Positions 41,578-50,887 of a stretch of 64,000 nucleotides of DNA are shown piece by piece. The translations under genes were made by a program, and so were the position numbers. Position 1 is the first letter of the stretch. The number at the start of each line of letters is the position of its first letter. The DNA lies in assembly GCF_009792235.1 (NCBI RefSeq), contig NZ_CP046973.1, positions 248,001-312,000 of the forward strand, given 5' to 3'. This stretch comes from Microcystis aeruginosa FD4. Lineage in GTDB: Bacteria > Cyanobacteriota > Cyanobacteriia > Cyanobacteriales > Microcystaceae. A model generated the notes under the pieces. It was not told the origin of the DNA and did no database searches. It saw nothing but the letters and a program-made list of their open reading frames with translations.

Positions 41578-42354
41578 CTAGATGTTGATTTTTGCCAAAG
41601 ACTGCTTAAATTCTGCGAGGGAATTAGCGGTAGCTGCTAATTTTAGTAGCTCTTCTAAGATAGTAGGGTTAGTCATTTTGCCGATTATCTCTTCAATTTC
41701 TGAAGAAATTTGTCCAAACCGCACAGTTAAAACTGTTTTGATGGCATCGCGGCTTTTTTCTAACGCTCCAATTTCCTTACCAATTTCCTTACCGCGTTCT
41801 ATCCCTCTTAACTCCCCAATTTCCTCACCAATTTTCCTTCCTCGTAACTCCATATTACTTACTAAAGGCATGGTTCTTTCCTCCTCAAATTGTTTGATTT
41901 TACTTTCTAAGCTTGACTGTAATTTAGGGGATAAAGTCATCATATTGTCGATGATTTCAAACAGTTTAATTATCTGTTCTCTCTCGAACTCCTTTTCATA
42001 TAATCCCCTGATTAACCTCCACTTCCACTGTTCCCGTTCTGGCAGCTTCCCAGTAGTCGCTTTCGTTTTCAGGTGTGCCATCACTATTGTAGCAAATGGA
42101 TTACTACTTGCTTCCAATTAGTCACTGATAACTGATAACTGGTAACTGATAACTGAATAGAGTTTGTCAGCGAAACGTTTTTTTGTCTTTGCTGAAGCGG
42201 TAATCCGTTTCAGTTCTTTTTCCAGAGATTCGGGAATTTTTGTCCAATCAATCAATTGGTGAACTTCCGGAAAAAAGAAGCATAAAAACGCTTCAAAATA
42301 CTCGGTTAATGCTTCTTTCCAGGGTTCATCATAATTGGCGGTTGTTGGGTTCAT
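41578..42354 (-). pseudogene. Rpn-family recombination-promoting nuclease/putative transposase, internally deleted
   Basis: The start (42354: NYDEPWKEALTEYFEAFLCFFFPEVHQLIDW to AKTKKRFADKLYSV) and the end (from about 42110: NPFATIVMAHLKTKATTGKL, EREQWKWRLIRGLYEKEF, ELLKLAATANSLAEF) are both parts of the Rpn/PD-(D/E)xK transposase-like family. The nuclease core that normally lies between is missing. It is replaced by heptamer repeats at 42119-42157, which are translated as VISYQLSVISD before a stop. The second part is open as 179 residues in the same strand. The gene is therefore broken and almost certainly inactive. Confidence 0.8.
42119..42157. repeat. Heptamer repeat (TGATAAC) at the deletion junction
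   Basis: CTGATAACTGATAACTGGTAACTGATAACTG, about five units, sits exactly between the N- and C-terminal remains of the Rpn-type gene. Confidence 0.85.
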
Positions 42355-42555
42355 GGCAAGTCGCTACCAATTGGAAAGTTAGGCAATCCTCTAGATTCAT
42401 TATTCCCAATAAATATCATCAATGCTACTTGTCGTCACAAAACTTCCCATTAGAGCAACCTACATCTACATCTTTGTTCTGACATTTATTGGTAAAACTA
42501 TATAATGCCGTCAGATAGCGGCTCTTCTGGTTTATGTTTGGAAGGTCTATTCTCG

Positions 42556-42714
42556 CGAAACAGGTGCAAGATTTTGAGGGAATCGTGCTTCAAAACCTTG
42601 CGTTTTCATCGGCCCGCGTCCTGTAGGGGCGAAGCATTCGGATAAAAAATCTACGGTTTCACCGATAGGTTATTGCCCAAATGCTTCGCCCGTACTTTTT
42701 GCCGCAAACCCTAG
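42556..42714. repeat. 159-bp repeat, copy B
   Basis: Reverse-complement partner of 37321-37479 in its flanks, but with the 65-bp core (42628-42692) in the same plus-strand direction as copy A. The gene-free stretch 42355-42769 also has, at about 42527, CTTCTGGTTTATGTTTGGAA, a relic shared with 37209. No gene is seen here. Confidence 0.9.
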
Positions 42715-42769
42715 ATAGAGTCCTATAGCAGCGGGCAGAAGGCAGGATTTCCGCTGCTTTTGCCCCCTT

Positions 42770-43987
42770 TTAGAGAGATTCTTCGCTCACGGAACCATCT
42801 TCCTGCACCCAGGCGAGATTTTTAATCATTCGATCGCGGGCATAGGTGCGAATTTGTGCCTCGCTGCGACCCCCTAAATCGATCGCCACCCTCAGATTCG
42901 GATCACTGGTGCGAAGGGAGCGAGCTTGACTAAAAGTCGCTATCTGGGCGTTATTACCCAAAGGGATAAGTAACCAGTCGAGGGGAGGAGCTTGACTGGG
43001 TAAAGTCTGCCCTGATAATAAACTTTCGTGCAGTTCTTCGATATTCAGGGAAAAACCGATACCCGGAGCCGATTGACCCTGGGGATGAAAAACGCCCAAT
43101 AATTGATCATAGCGTCCGCCCTGGCCTAAAATACTGAGATTTTGCTGGTGATCACTAACGGCTTGAAAAACGATGCCAGTGTAGTAATCAAAGGTTTGAA
43201 TCAGACTTAAATCGAGAATTAGGGGGAAAGGCCTAGAGCGATCGGCATTAAGCAGCTCTACTAGGGATTTAAGGTTATTAACGGCTTTTTGGGCCGATTC
43301 TTCCTGGGCTAATACTGCCACTTGTGCGAGGACATCGTGAGGATTACCGCGCAGCTGAAATAATTGTCGGGCTTGCTGCCGGAGGGTTTCGTTGGGATAG
43401 GGAAGATTTTCGAGGCTAACGTAGTCAAGGAGGGCTAAACAGCGTTTCACCTGTTCCCGCAAGGGACCGGGAAAAGGAGAAAGTAGGGAACGAGTCAAAC
43501 CCGCTTCTCCTAGAATAATCTGCCAGTTAGGGAAGGCCAAACTATCGAAACAGTCAGCCAAGAGCAGTAAAATCTCGGCATCAGCTAGTAAACCGCCAGA
43601 AAAGAGCAATTCTACCCCCGCTTGATAGAATTCCACTTGACGACCGTGATAACCGGCGCTAGGGCGACGAAAAACGTTAGCCCGATAACAGAGACGTTGG
43701 GGATAGGACTCCCCACTCATGCGGGTGACGGCACTACGGGCAATGGAAGCGGTTAATTCAGGGCGTAATCCCGATAGTCCTTGACTATCCCCGTGCAGTT
43801 GGATCACGGTGCCCGGATCGATCGCACCGCCTGCGGTGAGGGTATCGAGCCATTCAATGGTGGAGGTGACAATCCTTTGATAGCCCCAACGCTGAAAGAC
43901 AGACTGAAGGCGATCGTTAATCCAGCCTTTTTGGGTAACTTCTAGGGGTAATAAATCCCTTGTCCCCGCCGGGGGTTGATGAATCAT
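42770..43987 (-). CDS. hisZ: ATP phosphoribosyltransferase regulatory subunit HisZ
   Basis: A 405-residue class II histidyl-tRNA-synthetase-like protein: motif 1 region (PAGTRDLLPLEV), motif 2 (LRPELTASIARSAVTR, YRANVFRR) and FDYYTGIVFQAVS. It lacks the anticodon-binding domain of true HisRS. HisZ forms a complex with short-form HisG and is required for the first step of histidine synthesis. Length and motifs fit. It lies 38 bp downstream of the J-domain gene on the same strand. Confidence 0.9.
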   Translation of the reverse strand: MIHQPPAGTRDLLPLEVTQKGWINDRLQSVFQRWGYQRIVTSTIEWLDTLTAGGAIDPGTVIQLHGDSQGLSGLRPELTASIARSAVTRMSGESYPQRLCYRANVFRRPSAGYHGRQVEFYQAGVELLFSGGLLADAEILLLLADCFDSLAFPNWQIILGEAGLTRSLLSPFPGPLREQVKRCLALLDYVSLENLPYPNETLRQQARQLFQLRGNPHDVLAQVAVLAQEESAQKAVNNLKSLVELLNADRSRPFPLILDLSLIQTFDYYTGIVFQAVSDHQQNLSILGQGGRYDQLLGVFHPQGQSAPGIGFSLNIEELHESLLSGQTLPSQAPPLDWLLIPLGNNAQIATFSQARSLRTSDPNLRVAIDLGGRSEAQIRTYARDRMIKNLAWVQEDGSVSEESL

Positions 43988-44025
43988 GGGAGTTTGCTAA
44001 TCAAAATCGGTGGCACTGGTTAGTC

Positions 44026-44967
44026 CTATTTCTTTTTACCACCAAATCGAGACCAAAAACCGCCCTTGCGCTCTCCTTCCTCTTTTTGTCCTTTCTGGTC
44101 TTGCATTTCAGTATTAGAATTAATTACTTTATCTAGTTCCCGTTTGCTCCTAATCACCGTCGCATCTTGGGGGTTGGCTTTCCAGGCGCGATTGATATGA
44201 ACCCGGGCCATGGAGAGTTGATTTTGTCGCAGGTAGGCTAAACCGAGAAGGGCGTGACAGATGCTATTATCCGGTTCTTCCCGCAGGGCATCGCGCAATT
44301 CTCGCAAAGCTTGGGCGGGATTATTTTGGTCAAGAGAGGCTTGGGCGCGGCGAATATAGGCTTCTAGGGGCGATTCTTTGGCTTTAGCTGGGGCTGCCGT
44401 GGTTACAGCCGCTCTAACTAACTCGGACTGGTTGTTAGGATTGCCTTGGGAGATAAAGACTTTCGGGGGGGTTTTCCTGTTGCCCTGACCTTCGGTTAAC
44501 ATCAGATAAACCATGTTGAGTTCACTAAGTTGGGCGATTTTCTGATCGGTATTTTCTAGGGCGGTATATTGATCGATCGCCAAAGATTGCAGGATTTTTT
44601 GATAGGCTAATTCATAGTTAGCACTAGATTGGGCTAGTTTTCTAGCTGGTTCGCTATTGATGGTGATTTTACTCAAATCTCTCGCCATTGCCTTGCCCAT
44701 TTGTGCTAAAGTAAGCCGAAATTCTTCGCGAGATAGGTCGCGGCCTAGATGTTCGTAGGCGGGGTTAACTAATTTTGAAAGTAACTGATTAGCCCGTTCC
44801 CTTTCGGCGGGGGTGTAAATGCGACAGGTATCGGGATGGAGTTTATAGGCGATTTTTAAGTAACGCTGGCGAATCTCCTGATGCCCGGCATCGATCGAGA
44901 CTCCTAAAATAGCGAAGTGATCGATTAAATCATATTGAAATAATCCCTGGGAAATTGGAAAAGTCAT
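44026..44967 (-). CDS. J-domain protein with C-terminal TPR region
   Basis: 313 residues. The J domain is at about 12-75 (YDLIDHFAILGVSIDAGHQ, then KLHPDTCR with an intact HPD at 44-46), so it can stimulate an Hsp70/DnaK partner. A helical linker follows. Then TPR-like repeats (LEAYIRRAQASLDQNNPAQALRELRDALREEPDNSICHALLGLAYLRQNQLSMARVHINRAW) cover about 200-270, and there is a charged Gly/Lys tail (KGGFWSRFGGKKK). Similar J-TPR proteins occur across cyanobacteria; the client is unknown. Confidence 0.85.
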   Translation of the reverse strand: MTFPISQGLFQYDLIDHFAILGVSIDAGHQEIRQRYLKIAYKLHPDTCRIYTPAERERANQLLSKLVNPAYEHLGRDLSREEFRLTLAQMGKAMARDLSKITINSEPARKLAQSSANYELAYQKILQSLAIDQYTALENTDQKIAQLSELNMVYLMLTEGQGNRKTPPKVFISQGNPNNQSELVRAAVTTAAPAKAKESPLEAYIRRAQASLDQNNPAQALRELRDALREEPDNSICHALLGLAYLRQNQLSMARVHINRAWKANPQDATVIRSKRELDKVINSNTEMQDQKGQKEEGERKGGFWSRFGGKKK

Positions 44968-45006
44968 AGAGAGTATCCTAACTTTAATCGAAATGATAAT
45001 CGCAGT

Positions 45007-46318
45007 GAACTACTCTCAAGGTCGTTGAGAGCTTCCTATTTCAAGGGGGATTGCCTCAAGACAGACTTACGCCCAGCTTTTGGTCTTATATCCCCTCTAT
45101 AGGCAGTATCGCTAGTTCCTAACGACAGTATCCGTAAGGCTTCATCTCTGATATTTATCGCCGCATTTATGTCCCGGTCATGGGTTGTTTGACAATGTTC
45201 ACAAGTCCATATTCTAACATCAAGCGGCAAACTACCCACTTGATTTAGACAGACATGACAAGTTTTAGAACTAGGAAAAAACCTATCAACTTCGATATAG
45301 GTTTTCCCCTCCCATTCTGCCTTGTATTTAAGCATTGTACAAAACATTCCCCAACCACAATCACTAATAGCCTTAGCTAAATTATGATTGCGTACTATGG
45401 CTTTAACATTGAGGTTTTCTACAGCAATAACTTGGTTTTCGTTAACTATCTTACGGGATAGCTTGTGGAGAAAATCCTCACGGCATCTTGAGATTTTATA
45501 GTGAACTTTAGCTACTTTACGTCTAGCTTTTTGACGGTTGTTACTTCCTTTCTTTTTACGAGAAAGCTTTTGTTGTTTACGTTTTAAATTGCGTTGATGT
45601 TTAGCAAAATGTTTAGGGTTATCATATTTACTGCCATTACTGGTAATAGCAAAATGAGTTAATCCTAAATCAATTCCTATCGCTTTTCCATCCGTTGATG
45701 TCTCAAGAGAATCTAATCCGTCATCAACTAAAATAGAAGCGTAGTATTTACCGTCTGGGTTTTTTGAGATAGTAACGGTTTTAATTGTTCCTGCAAATTC
45801 CCGATGACGAACACAATAAACTAATCCAACTTTACCAGGTAATTTGAGGTAGTCTCCTTCAAATTTGACATTAGCGGGATAGCTAATTGATTGTTTACCA
45901 TGTTTAGATTTGAATCTTGGTAATCTCGCCCGTTTTTCAAAGAAGTTTTGATAAGCTTGAGATAAGTTCAAAGCAACAACCTGCAAGCACTGGGAATAAG
46001 CATCTGTCAACCACTCATATTCTTTTTTGAGACTAGGCAATAGTCCCTGAATATAGTTTCTTGTCAGTCCTTTTCCTGTTGCTTTATAGGTTTCTTGGCA
46101 TAAATTCAATGAATAATTCCAAAACCAACGACAACAACCAAAGCTTTTTGCTAAGGCTATTTCTTGCTCGGTATTGGGGTATATCCTGAATTTGTATGCT
46201 TTATACATTACTCTGTTATCATAAACCTATATTTAGGATAACATGGGTTTGAAAAATCGTCTATATGCTGGTCAGCATTCATCCCATCGCTAAAAGCGAG
46301 GGACTTCTGCTGACATTC
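45007..46318 (-). mobile_element. IS200/IS605-type element with a second tnpB type (boundaries approximate)
   Basis: A hairpin CTCTCAAGGTCGTTGAGAG (about 45013-45031) lies before the tnpB stop and CCATCGCTAAAAGCGAGGG (about 46285-46303) beyond its start. These are the expected subterminal hairpins of an IS605-type element. It occupies the gap between the J-domain gene and the inositol monophosphatase gene. With a single copy, exact ends cannot be set. Confidence 0.65.
45036..46208 (-). CDS. tnpB: RNA-guided nuclease TnpB, different subgroup
   Basis: A 390-residue protein only distantly similar to the three 395-residue copies (begins MYKAYKFRIYPNTEQEIALA). The RuvC catalytic sites are present: GIDLGLTHF, AVENLNVKA and THDRDINAA, plus a four-cysteine zinc finger (CHVCLNQ, CEHCQ). 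The C-terminus is arginine/lysine rich. No tnpA is nearby, so the element is non-autonomous. Confidence 0.92.
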   Translation of the reverse strand: MYKAYKFRIYPNTEQEIALAKSFGCCRWFWNYSLNLCQETYKATGKGLTRNYIQGLLPSLKKEYEWLTDAYSQCLQVVALNLSQAYQNFFEKRARLPRFKSKHGKQSISYPANVKFEGDYLKLPGKVGLVYCVRHREFAGTIKTVTISKNPDGKYYASILVDDGLDSLETSTDGKAIGIDLGLTHFAITSNGSKYDNPKHFAKHQRNLKRKQQKLSRKKKGSNNRQKARRKVAKVHYKISRCREDFLHKLSRKIVNENQVIAVENLNVKAIVRNHNLAKAISDCGWGMFCTMLKYKAEWEGKTYIEVDRFFPSSKTCHVCLNQVGSLPLDVRIWTCEHCQTTHDRDINAAINIRDEALRILSLGTSDTAYRGDIRPKAGRKSVLRQSPLK

Positions 46319-46321
46319 AAG

Positions 46322-47143
46322 TTAAAACTGAAAGCTCCAAGAGGCCGCTTTTTGCAGAGCTTGGCTTAAGGGGGTGTGAATCTGTCCGTTAGTAGCCAGG
46401 ATTCGCCCCGTTTCTATCAAAAAAGGACTCTCATCGTAGGCGGTAATTTTACCCCCAGCTTCTTCGATCAGAATAACTCCTGCGGCCAGATCCCAGGGAT
46501 TAATTCCTCGTTCCCAATAACCATCTAAGCGCCCACAGGCCACATCGGTTAAGTCTTTGGCAGCGGAACCGCTGCGGCGTACCCCTTGGGTCAGATGGGT
46601 CAGATAACAGAATTCGGCATAATTATTATCGGGGGTTTGACAGCGATCGTAGGCAAAGCCCGTCACCAGTAAACTTTTTTCTAGTTCACTGGTCCGGGAG
46701 ACATGGATGGGACGACGGTTCAGGGTGGCCCCTAAACCCCGGGCCGCCCGAAATAGTTCGTTTCTAAAGGGGTTATAGACGACTCCCACTTTTGCTATCC
46801 CTGCGATCAGTAGTCCGATGGAGACGACGGATACGGGATAACCGTGGGCATAGTTGGTGGTTCCATCGAGAGGATCGATCGCCCAGAGATACTCGCTGTC
46901 CGTGCCTGGCAGTTTTCCCGATTCTTCCGCTAAAATCCCATGTTCGGGAAAATGACGGCCAATAATTTTGAGAATTTCTGTTTCCGCTCGACGATCTATT
47001 TCCGTCACTAAATCGCCCGATCTCCCTTTTTCTTCTATTGTCTCGATTTTACCCCAATTATCGAGGATAATTGTTCCCGCCGCTAGGGCGGCTTCGCTGG
47101 CAATGTCTAGGTATTTTTCCAATTGGCTGCTGGTATCTGGCAC
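46322..47143 (-). CDS. Inositol-1-monophosphatase family protein (SuhB-like)
   Basis: 273 residues with the IMPase metal-binding motifs: EESG (HGILAEESGK), WAIDPLDGTTNYAHG and, near the C-terminus, INPWDLAAGVILIEEAGG. It is a Mg-dependent, Li-sensitive phosphatase of inositol monophosphate or a related sugar phosphate in the cytoplasm. Cotranscribed with the upstream ferredoxin gene (14-bp gap). The ATG start is clear. Inositol, histidinol phosphate or galactose phosphate are possible substrates. Confidence 0.9.
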   Translation of the reverse strand: MPDTSSQLEKYLDIASEAALAAGTIILDNWGKIETIEEKGRSGDLVTEIDRRAETEILKIIGRHFPEHGILAEESGKLPGTDSEYLWAIDPLDGTTNYAHGYPVSVVSIGLLIAGIAKVGVVYNPFRNELFRAARGLGATLNRRPIHVSRTSELEKSLLVTGFAYDRCQTPDNNYAEFCYLTHLTQGVRRSGSAAKDLTDVACGRLDGYWERGINPWDLAAGVILIEEAGGKITAYDESPFLIETGRILATNGQIHTPLSQALQKAASWSFQF

Positions 47144-47157
47144 GATTAATCCCGAAT

Positions 47158-47526
47158 CTATTCTTCATCTAAGGGTAAACCAAAACGCACTTTTCCACGA
47201 GCAAAAAAGCGACCGAATTGCAATTCATAGACTTCATCTTCGTCTTGGGTGGCTACTTCCATATCGCTACGGGCATAACTGACACAAAGTAAAGCATAAC
47301 CTCTGGCTTTTAATTCCGGCGATAGTCCGATCGCTTCTGGTTGATGGATATCCCCCGACAATACCCTGACCGCGCAGCTGGTACAAGCTCCATTGCGACA
47401 GGAAAAGGGTAATTGATAGCCCTGTTTTTCCAGACTGTGGAGTATATAGTTATCCTCGGGAACGGTGGTGGTAATTTTTTCGCCCGTCTGACGATTGTTA
47501 ACGGTGATTTGATAATATTTAGTCAT
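47158..47526 (-). CDS. Plant-type [2Fe-2S] ferredoxin with C-terminal extension
   Basis: 122 residues. The CX4CX2C...C cluster motif is complete: Cys43, Cys48, Cys51 and Cys81 (FSCRNGACTSCAVRVLSG and LLCVSYARSD). A 25-residue tail (DEVYELQFGRFFARGKVRFGLPLDEE) extends beyond the usual end of photosynthetic ferredoxin, marking it as one of the minor cyanobacterial ferredoxins. The electron partner is not known. First gene of a two-gene unit with the IMPase. Confidence 0.9.
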   Translation of the reverse strand: MTKYYQITVNNRQTGEKITTTVPEDNYILHSLEKQGYQLPFSCRNGACTSCAVRVLSGDIHQPEAIGLSPELKARGYALLCVSYARSDMEVATQDEDEVYELQFGRFFARGKVRFGLPLDEE

Positions 47527-47678
47527 AGTTTAGTTAGGCGGAAATTATCGATGCAATTCTCGATAGTGCTATTTTGATCAGTCATCTTGACTGTATCATA
47601 AATCATTGCTCAAATGCTTATCATCTTGACAAATGCTCCTTGACAACTGTTAACTTTTCTTGGGTCACTTGCCAATTT

Positions 47679-49928
47679 TTATGGCTCTTGAAACTTAATC
47701 TCTTTTAATCTAACTGCACCGTCAATAATTGAGATTTCCTGGGAGCCAATTTGCACGATCGCATCTAATCCCTTACCGATAATTTTAACTGCTGGGGGGC
47801 GACTTTTCTGCACGGTCATCACCAGAAAAAATTCCTCGCTACCCGTGGCTAAAATGCGCTCACCTGTATTAGTTTTCTCGACTTTTAAAGTCACGGGAGT
47901 GATAAAAGTTCCCTGCATAGTTGCCCTATTTTGAGTGATAGTAAAACTATTTTTTCCGAGAGTGACATTTCCCTGGGTATTCATCACCCAAGTTTTATTA
48001 ATAAATTCTGGTTGCTCGACTTCACCTAATAATTTATCCATCAAGACGAATAATCCGGGGGAACCAGAGGAGAGACTGTAATCGACGGCGAAAGATCGAA
48101 CTAGAGCCACTCCTGCGGTTGAATTATCTCCTTTAACCCTGATTTTATCAGTTTTTAACGTAATTACTCCCGAACCATCGGGACTAGATTGAAAAGATAT
48201 CGGTTTTGCCTGGTACCAAGGTAGGGTTTTCGGGAAAATAACCGTATTTTCCGAATTCCAGTCACCTTCTGACCCCTCAAAACTCGCCCAATGTCCTCCT
48301 AATCCCCAAATTCTCACACTAGCGACATCGGGAAAAGACCATCCCCCCACAAAAGGTTGCTGTTTGAGATAGATACTAGCGACAAAATCCTCTTCATTTT
48401 GCCACTGATTACGAAAAGCATAAAATCCCTTTTGTTGATCAACTAAAACGCGGGAAAGTTGGCGTTCGGGATTTTCGGGAGTAAGATTAGATGGATAAGC
48501 AGCAAGAAGAAAAGGGGCAATATGAGGATAATGGGGGTGAAAAAGTTGTTTTTCTTGACCTTGTAATCGCCATTTTATTGCTGGCAGCCATGATTTATCG
48601 GTAATTCCCAATCCGATAGTTAATAAAGACACTCCTAAAAAAGTCTGATGTCTGCCATAAGCAGGAATCAATAATTGACCATTTTTAGGGACAATTCTGG
48701 TTAAATAATGGGGGATCAATTGGGCTGCCGAGGAACCGGTTACTAAGTCTAATCCGAGACTATTTCGATACCCTTGCAAAAAAGGAAAAACACCGATAAC
48801 CATCGGTTCGGTGGTGTATAAATCTCCTTCCGTGCCAAATCCTCGATCGCCGATAGCTTTGGTAAAATAGCGTTCTAGGTGACGTTTAGCCATTTCCACC
48901 TGTGCAGAGGGATAATAGAGAGAATCCGGTGGTAAATCTTCCTTGAGAATCGCTAAACTAGCTAAACCGGCAGCACCTCTGGCCCGCGCATTCCAGTTAC
49001 TAACTGCGTCTCCATTCCATCCATTTTTGGGTGAATCACCTTTGAGAAGTTTTTTACTTTCACTGGATAACCAATGAGTAATTTCCTGTTGGCGCGTTTC
49101 TCCCCAAAGATCATAACAAAGATCGTAGGCGAGAGCGACTCCGGCGACAATTGGAGCTTGTTCTAAGACTCTCCTTCCCCGATTTTTACGGGTTTTTTCG
49201 ATAATTTCCCAGGCGGTTTCTGCTGATTTTTGATCTTGATTTAAAATTGCTAAAAAACAATGACCTGTGGCATGATAACCCCCATTAGGCACATAACCAC
49301 CGTAATAAATTTTTTCCTGTAAACTGTTGTTTAATTGGGCGATAATAGTTTGACCGATGGGAGTTTTCGCTTTTTCTCTGAGATTAGTTAATTCTGACTT
49401 GCGAAAGATTAAACGGGGATGTTCTCGCGCTTGTAGCGGTTGATAATTAGGGACAGGATTAGGCCATAAAGGGGAAATTGTGCCATTAACTGTGTTTTGT
49501 AGTCTTCTTCCCCCTAACGTGCCTTGATAACTGCCGATAAGTTGGTCTTGGTAGGGGACAATTTCGATATTATAGATAGCTTCCCTGACTTCCGCTTGCC
49601 AGTGGTCAGTTTGAATGTTTATTTTCACCTGTAATCGCCAAGCATTGTCTAATTTAATCGTTTTTACCGTACCTTGGTGATCCACTTCTTGATTGAATTT
49701 GGGTGCGTATCCCCACACCGATGGCTGACAAACAGCGCGATCGCAGGTTAAATCTAGGGTCAGATATTGATAAACGGGTTTATCTTGCCACAGTTTCCAA
49801 ACGCCATGTTTCAGGGTTAAACGAAGGTTGCCAGTTAATAATTGCGGATTGATCGTTTCTTGGCTAGGTGCGCTTGTACCACCTAGCAAAAGTAAGGGAA
49901 TGGCCGCTAAAAAAGGAGATATTTTCAT
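47679..49928 (-). CDS. Exported heparinase II/III-like or polysaccharide-lyase-like protein
   Basis: 749 residues from ATG 49928, chosen because it follows the ATGA overlap with the upstream gene and begins a signal peptide (MKISPFLAAIPLLLLGGTSA). An N-terminal beta domain is followed by an alpha/alpha-toroid region (HPRLIFRKSELTNLREKAK, GYHATGHCFLAILNQD, SNWNARARGAAGLASLAIL). A C-terminal beta region follows (FVASIYLKQQPFVGGWSFPD, GGHWASFEGSEGDW). The layout matches heparinase II/III and alginate-lyase-like families. It probably acts on an acidic polysaccharide in the periplasm; the substrate is unknown. Confidence 0.7.
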   Translation of the reverse strand: MKISPFLAAIPLLLLGGTSAPSQETINPQLLTGNLRLTLKHGVWKLWQDKPVYQYLTLDLTCDRAVCQPSVWGYAPKFNQEVDHQGTVKTIKLDNAWRLQVKINIQTDHWQAEVREAIYNIEIVPYQDQLIGSYQGTLGGRRLQNTVNGTISPLWPNPVPNYQPLQAREHPRLIFRKSELTNLREKAKTPIGQTIIAQLNNSLQEKIYYGGYVPNGGYHATGHCFLAILNQDQKSAETAWEIIEKTRKNRGRRVLEQAPIVAGVALAYDLCYDLWGETRQQEITHWLSSESKKLLKGDSPKNGWNGDAVSNWNARARGAAGLASLAILKEDLPPDSLYYPSAQVEMAKRHLERYFTKAIGDRGFGTEGDLYTTEPMVIGVFPFLQGYRNSLGLDLVTGSSAAQLIPHYLTRIVPKNGQLLIPAYGRHQTFLGVSLLTIGLGITDKSWLPAIKWRLQGQEKQLFHPHYPHIAPFLLAAYPSNLTPENPERQLSRVLVDQQKGFYAFRNQWQNEEDFVASIYLKQQPFVGGWSFPDVASVRIWGLGGHWASFEGSEGDWNSENTVIFPKTLPWYQAKPISFQSSPDGSGVITLKTDKIRVKGDNSTAGVALVRSFAVDYSLSSGSPGLFVLMDKLLGEVEQPEFINKTWVMNTQGNVTLGKNSFTITQNRATMQGTFITPVTLKVEKTNTGERILATGSEEFFLVMTVQKSRPPAVKIIGKGLDAIVQIGSQEISIIDGAVRLKEIKFQEP

Positions 49929-50866
49929 AGTAAACAAGCTAGGGGAAATATCAGGTATTCTAGAAAGAATAATTTCCAAATAAATTGGTAAAATCGGCTG
50001 ATTTCGCTTTTATCTTCTAAATTTACTCTGCGACTACGCCACCAAAGAAGAAGTAGTAGGAGCAGATGGGCAATAATGGCCAGAGAAGAATTAATTCCTG
50101 TTATCCCCAAGAGACCGACGGCAATCATCCCTGCATAACATAGCGAAATTGTCAATAGGGAAATTGTTAAGATTTTTTCAGGGCCGAGAAGGAGGGTAAA
50201 AGTGGTAATTTGGTAAATGCGATCGCCTTCTAGGTCAGGAACATCCTTGAAAATAGCGATCGCAACGGTGAAAACAAGAACAAAAGCTGTTAAAACCCAG
50301 ACTGAGGGATAGATAGACTGATTTTGATTAATAACTGTGTTGTAGTGACGAAAAAGACCTAAATTGACGATAACACCCCGGACGGTAAAAATACAGAAGG
50401 CTGCCCAGAGGGGAAAGCGTTTTAAACGCACTGGTGGCAAGGAATAGGCAGTGCCGATGAGTAAACTAATCCCCACGGTGATTAACAGCCAAAAACCACC
50501 GATAAAAGCCAGTATAATTGCTAAAATACCAGTAAAAACCACGATTAACCCGCCTGTTAACCGAGAAAATTCGCCCTTGGCTAGGGGAAGCTGGGGTTTA
50601 TTGATTTTATCGATGTCGATGTCTTCTAACTGATTTAAACCGACGATGTAGATATTACCCGCAAGACAAGCGACCCAAGTGAGCAATAAAACCGACCAAT
50701 GGCTAAAAAAATCGCTAATATTGCCCAAAGCAATTAAATACAGACTTAAAACACTCAAAGAAGTGCCGATAATCGTATGAGGACGGGAAAATTTCCAGAG
50801 ACTCCCTAACCGGTCGAGAAAGTTAGGCTGGGGATGGTTAACTGGAAGAAAAGGAGCTTGATTCAT
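49925..50866 (-). CDS. hpt: Homogentisate phytyltransferase (UbiA family, tocopherol synthesis)
   Basis: 313 residues from ATG 50866, preceded by AGAGG; a start 21 bases upstream is possible. Eight to nine membrane helices. The two prenyltransferase aspartate motifs are NQLEDIDIDKINKPQLPLAKGE and DVPDLEGDRIYQITTFTLLLG. The pattern matches cyanobacterial homogentisate phytyltransferase (slr1736 type), which condenses homogentisate with phytyl diphosphate in the first committed step of vitamin E synthesis. Its stop codon TGA overlaps the ATG of the heparinase-like gene (ATGA), implying translational coupling. Confidence 0.88.
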   Translation of the reverse strand: MNQAPFLPVNHPQPNFLDRLGSLWKFSRPHTIIGTSLSVLSLYLIALGNISDFFSHWSVLLLTWVACLAGNIYIVGLNQLEDIDIDKINKPQLPLAKGEFSRLTGGLIVVFTGILAIILAFIGGFWLLITVGISLLIGTAYSLPPVRLKRFPLWAAFCIFTVRGVIVNLGLFRHYNTVINQNQSIYPSVWVLTAFVLVFTVAIAIFKDVPDLEGDRIYQITTFTLLLGPEKILTISLLTISLCYAGMIAVGLLGITGINSSLAIIAHLLLLLLLWWRSRRVNLEDKSEISRFYQFIWKLFFLEYLIFPLACLL

Positions 50867-50887
50867 CAGACCTCTGGTAAAAATCAA

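Noticed and set aside
41582..42121. A 179-residue open frame on the plus strand exactly opposite the Rpn-type gene end
   Set aside because: It mirrors the minus-strand frame codon for codon and has a composition typical of an antisense shadow; the minus-strand product has clear family motifs.
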